DNA from: Microbulbifer sp. GL-2
GTDB taxonomy: Bacteria > Pseudomonadota > Gammaproteobacteria > Pseudomonadales > Cellvibrionaceae
Direction of reading: 5' to 3'
Assembly: GCF_007183175.1 (NCBI RefSeq)
Contig: NZ_AP019807.1
Location: forward strand, 1,119,001 to 1,183,000
Length of the DNA stretch: 64,000 bases
The notes below the pieces were generated by a model that was not told where the DNA came from, searched no databases, and saw nothing but the letters and a program-made list of their open reading frames with translations. Position numbers and translations under genes: made by a program. Below are positions 61,914 to 64,000 of the stretch, piece after piece. Position 1 is the stretch's first letter. Each line of letters opens with the position of its first letter.

Positions 61914-63818
61914 CTAATAGAAATCTATATCACTGCTATCTGCGCCAAGTGAGCTTTCCCCCCAAGTCACTACAGACTTATCGTTTTTTAGCGCCGCTAA
62001 GGCATTATGATTTGGGGTTATCGTTAACACATCACTCGCCAGTTGATCACTAACACTACTGCTTTTTATGTCAAAGTCATTGTTCTCGTAACCCCAGGTT
62101 ACTACTGACCCGTCAGCCTTTATTGCAGCAAAATATAATCCTTTCGAAACGATCGACTCTACATTTTCACTCAACTCAGAACTGACTTCGCTACTATCGC
62201 CACCGAAGCTAATATGCCCCCAAGTGACAACAGAGCCATCTGATTTTAATGCGGCAAAAGCAGCGGAGCCCGCATAGATGGTATCGACATCGCCCGTAAG
62301 CTGGTCACTCACATCGCTAGTATCACCACCATAATAGACATCGCCCCAAGTAACGACCGAACCATCAGATTTCAAGGCCGCTAAAGCCCCACTACTCCCA
62401 AAGATCTCTACAACATCGCTGGAGATTTCCGTGCTAACTGCACTGCTATCGCCGCCCCATTCATCCCATCCCCAAGTCACTACAGAGCCATCTGATTTAA
62501 GTGCAGCAAAAACATTATTTGATGGAAATATAGTCACCACATCACTGGAAATTTCCTCGCTCACCGCACTACTATCACCGCCAGAAATCTTGTGTCCCCA
62601 TGTCACAACAGAGCCATCTGACTTTAGTGCGGAAAAAGCACCACCCCTTGTTGAAAAAATTGTGGCTACATCACTGGTTAAGCTAGCGCTTACCTCACTA
62701 AAACTAATATCTGATGAACGGTACTCATCAGGCCAGGATACAACCGAGCCATCTGTTTTTCGCGCAGCAAAATCATAGCCAGTTGTATAAACCTCCTCTA
62801 CTTCACTGGCTAACTGAGCACTAACCGTACTGCTATCGCCGCCCCCGCGACTGTCCCCCCAAGTGACAATAGAACCATCGGATTTCAACGCTGCAAACGC
62901 AACGCTCCCTGGAATGATATTAACGACATTATCCGCCAGGCTTGCACTCACTAAACTACTATCACCACCCTTATCATATACTCCCCAGGTAATAACAGAA
63001 CCATCAGACTTTAACGCTGCAAAAGCATTATCCGCAGGGAAAATTTCTACCACACCACTGGTTAAGCTGGCACTTACCGCACTAAAACTAATATCTGATG
63101 GACCGTACTCATCAGGCCAGGATACAACCGAGCCATCATTTTTTAATGCAGCAAATGCCTGTAGAGAGGAAAAAACTTCACGCACATAGACAAGGTGCTC
63201 AATCTCCATATCCGCGGTTTCACCATCAAAGGAAGCGGTCAGAGTAGCCGAGCCACTCTCCAGCGCAGTGATAAGACCGGCCTCTACGGTTGCCAAACTG
63301 GTATCACTGATCGACCACTCCGCCTCTTCGGTAACATCCACTGAGGTATCATCGTCATAGTGGGCAGTGAGATAGTATTGATCAAAATTAGAGGCATCCC
63401 TATCCAGCTGCAGGCTCTGCAGCATAGGGGCCAACTCAACATCAACCTCCGCATCCATCCCTTCATAAGAGGCGGTCAAAGTGAGTGAACCACTATGTAG
63501 TGGGGTGAGCAGTCCAGCCTCAACCGTTGCCAGGCTAGTGTCACTCACAGACCAATCCGCATCCCCAGTAACATCCGCAGAAGAGTCGTCACTGTAATAG
63601 GCCGTTAAAAGATATTGGTACTCATTCGTACTATCTTGTTCCAGTCCTACACTTTCCAGCGTAATAGGAGTAGGAACAGGATCTGTCGTGTCGCTATCGT
63701 TGTTACTACTACTGCCTCCTCCACCACAGGCACTGAGCAGGCCAATAGTGAGCGTGAATAACCCGAAACGTAAAATGTGCAAATACCAAGATTGATATTG
63801 GCCTGTAACTCCATTCAT
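61914..63818 (-). CDS. Repeat lipoprotein with two Ig-like domains and ten RCC1-like repeats
   Basis: A 634-residue intact paralogue of the preceding gene. The signal GLFTLTIGLLSACGGGG has the lipobox LSAC. Two BIG2/Ig-like domains follow, then ten units of about 42 residues (AFAALKSDGSVVTWG, GGDSSAVS) and the same C-terminal end GADSSDIDFY. Two units (first and fourth) carry VVSWPDEY in place of VVTWG. The N-terminal 230 residues are nearly identical in DNA to the first gene, while the repeats have diverged. The ATG at 63818 shares the GGAGGGGG ribosome site. Probably a surface lipoprotein. Confidence 0.85.
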   Translation of the reverse strand: MNGVTGQYQSWYLHILRFGLFTLTIGLLSACGGGGSSSNNDSDTTDPVPTPITLESVGLEQDSTNEYQYLLTAYYSDDSSADVTGDADWSVSDTSLATVEAGLLTPLHSGSLTLTASYEGMDAEVDVELAPMLQSLQLDRDASNFDQYYLTAHYDDDTSVDVTEEAEWSISDTSLATVEAGLITALESGSATLTASFDGETADMEIEHLVYVREVFSSLQAFAALKNDGSVVSWPDEYGPSDISFSAVSASLTSGVVEIFPADNAFAALKSDGSVITWGVYDKGGDSSLVSASLADNVVNIIPGSVAFAALKSDGSIVTWGDSRGGGDSSTVSAQLASEVEEVYTTGYDFAARKTDGSVVSWPDEYRSSDISFSEVSASLTSDVATIFSTRGGAFSALKSDGSVVTWGHKISGGDSSAVSEEISSDVVTIFPSNNVFAALKSDGSVVTWGWDEWGGDSSAVSTEISSDVVEIFGSSGALAALKSDGSVVTWGDVYYGGDTSDVSDQLTGDVDTIYAGSAAFAALKSDGSVVTWGHISFGGDSSEVSSELSENVESIVSKGLYFAAIKADGSVVTWGYENNDFDIKSSSVSDQLASDVLTITPNHNALAALKNDKSVVTWGESSLGADSSDIDFY

Positions 63819-64000
63819 ATAAACCCCCTCCAATAAAGCCAACATGATAAAAAGCCAAGTGCCATATAGCAATTCAAATGTCTTTCAAATTACAAATATT
63901 TCAGCCAACTATAAACCTCATTAAAACTCGAAACTTCAAAGAGTAAAGACAACCTTATTATTTAAATAAAAACGAACAAAATATTTAGATACACCAGTAC
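63819..64000. other. Upstream region of the second repeat lipoprotein gene (runs to window end)
   Basis: The first 60 bases are nearly the same as upstream of the paralogue at 61104, marking the edge of the duplicated block. The rest is AT-rich with no gene seen. Confidence 0.5.

Overview
The window is a 64 kb chromosomal stretch of a Gram-negative gammaproteobacterium. The mix of genes (Pseudomonas-type liu leucine operon, FimX, a carboxy(nor)spermidine polyamine pathway, KatB with an ankyrin partner, a YdgA/DUF945 protein, several secreted and lipoprotein genes) fits a marine Cellvibrionales bacterium such as Microbulbifer or a relative. That placement is inferred from gene content only. 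Almost everything is protein coding. I saw no rRNA or tRNA genes, insertion sequences, prophage or CRISPR.

Layout. 1-9.2 kb: the 3' end of ppc, a DUF945 protein, an AraC/GyrI-like regulator with a frameshifted DUF1330 gene and a DUF4345 membrane protein, then an SDR, a CotA-like multicopper oxidase and an outer-membrane barrel. 9.9-17.2 kb: the complete leucine/isovalerate operon liuR-liuA-liuB-liuC-liuD-liuE with a perfect 16-bp palindrome in front of liuR. 17.3-26.4 kb: the ytjB/serB divergent pair, an M1 aminopeptidase lipoprotein, a Tat-exported PhoD phosphatase and a FimX-type degenerate GGDEF/EAL protein. 26.8-32.0 kb: an EF-P region (epmB, efp, epmA) into which a heme-oxygenase-like diiron oxidase and a class II aldolase-like gene are inserted as their own transcription unit. 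32-38.5 kb: GNAT, srkA-cysE, ankB-katB and small membrane and VOC genes. 38.6-44.2 kb: acs, a decayed cupin, DUF523, a polysaccharide deacetylase, panC-panD. 44.5-51.6 kb: a polyamine operon (speA, carboxynorspermidine dehydrogenase, nspC, speB) flanked on both sides by DUF6515 paralogues. 51.6-56.4 kb: rpsF-rpsR-membrane protein-rplI-dnaB-ycaQ, with an S6:S18-type leader and a 47-bp tandem repeat array reaching into the promoter. 56.9-64 kb: an alpha/beta hydrolase, a PEP mutase/isocitrate lyase-family protein, and two tandem paralogous lipoproteins with Ig-like domains and ten RCC1-like repeats each.

How the genes work together. The liu operon takes isovaleryl-CoA to acetoacetate and acetyl-CoA. 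The polyamine operon would turn arginine into agmatine, then putrescine, then spermidine (or norspermidine) through a carboxylated intermediate. efp, epmA and epmB supply the beta-lysylated elongation factor that relieves polyproline stalling.

Most notable: (1) four genes, including speA, are each broken by a single missing base in a G/C run, which points to homopolymer under-calling or run-length variation; (2) the diiron oxidase/aldolase pair, with leader and internal hairpins, has no recognisable described pathway; (3) the 47-bp repeats supply the -35 element of the rpsF promoter; (4) the repeat lipoproteins are a recent tandem duplication.
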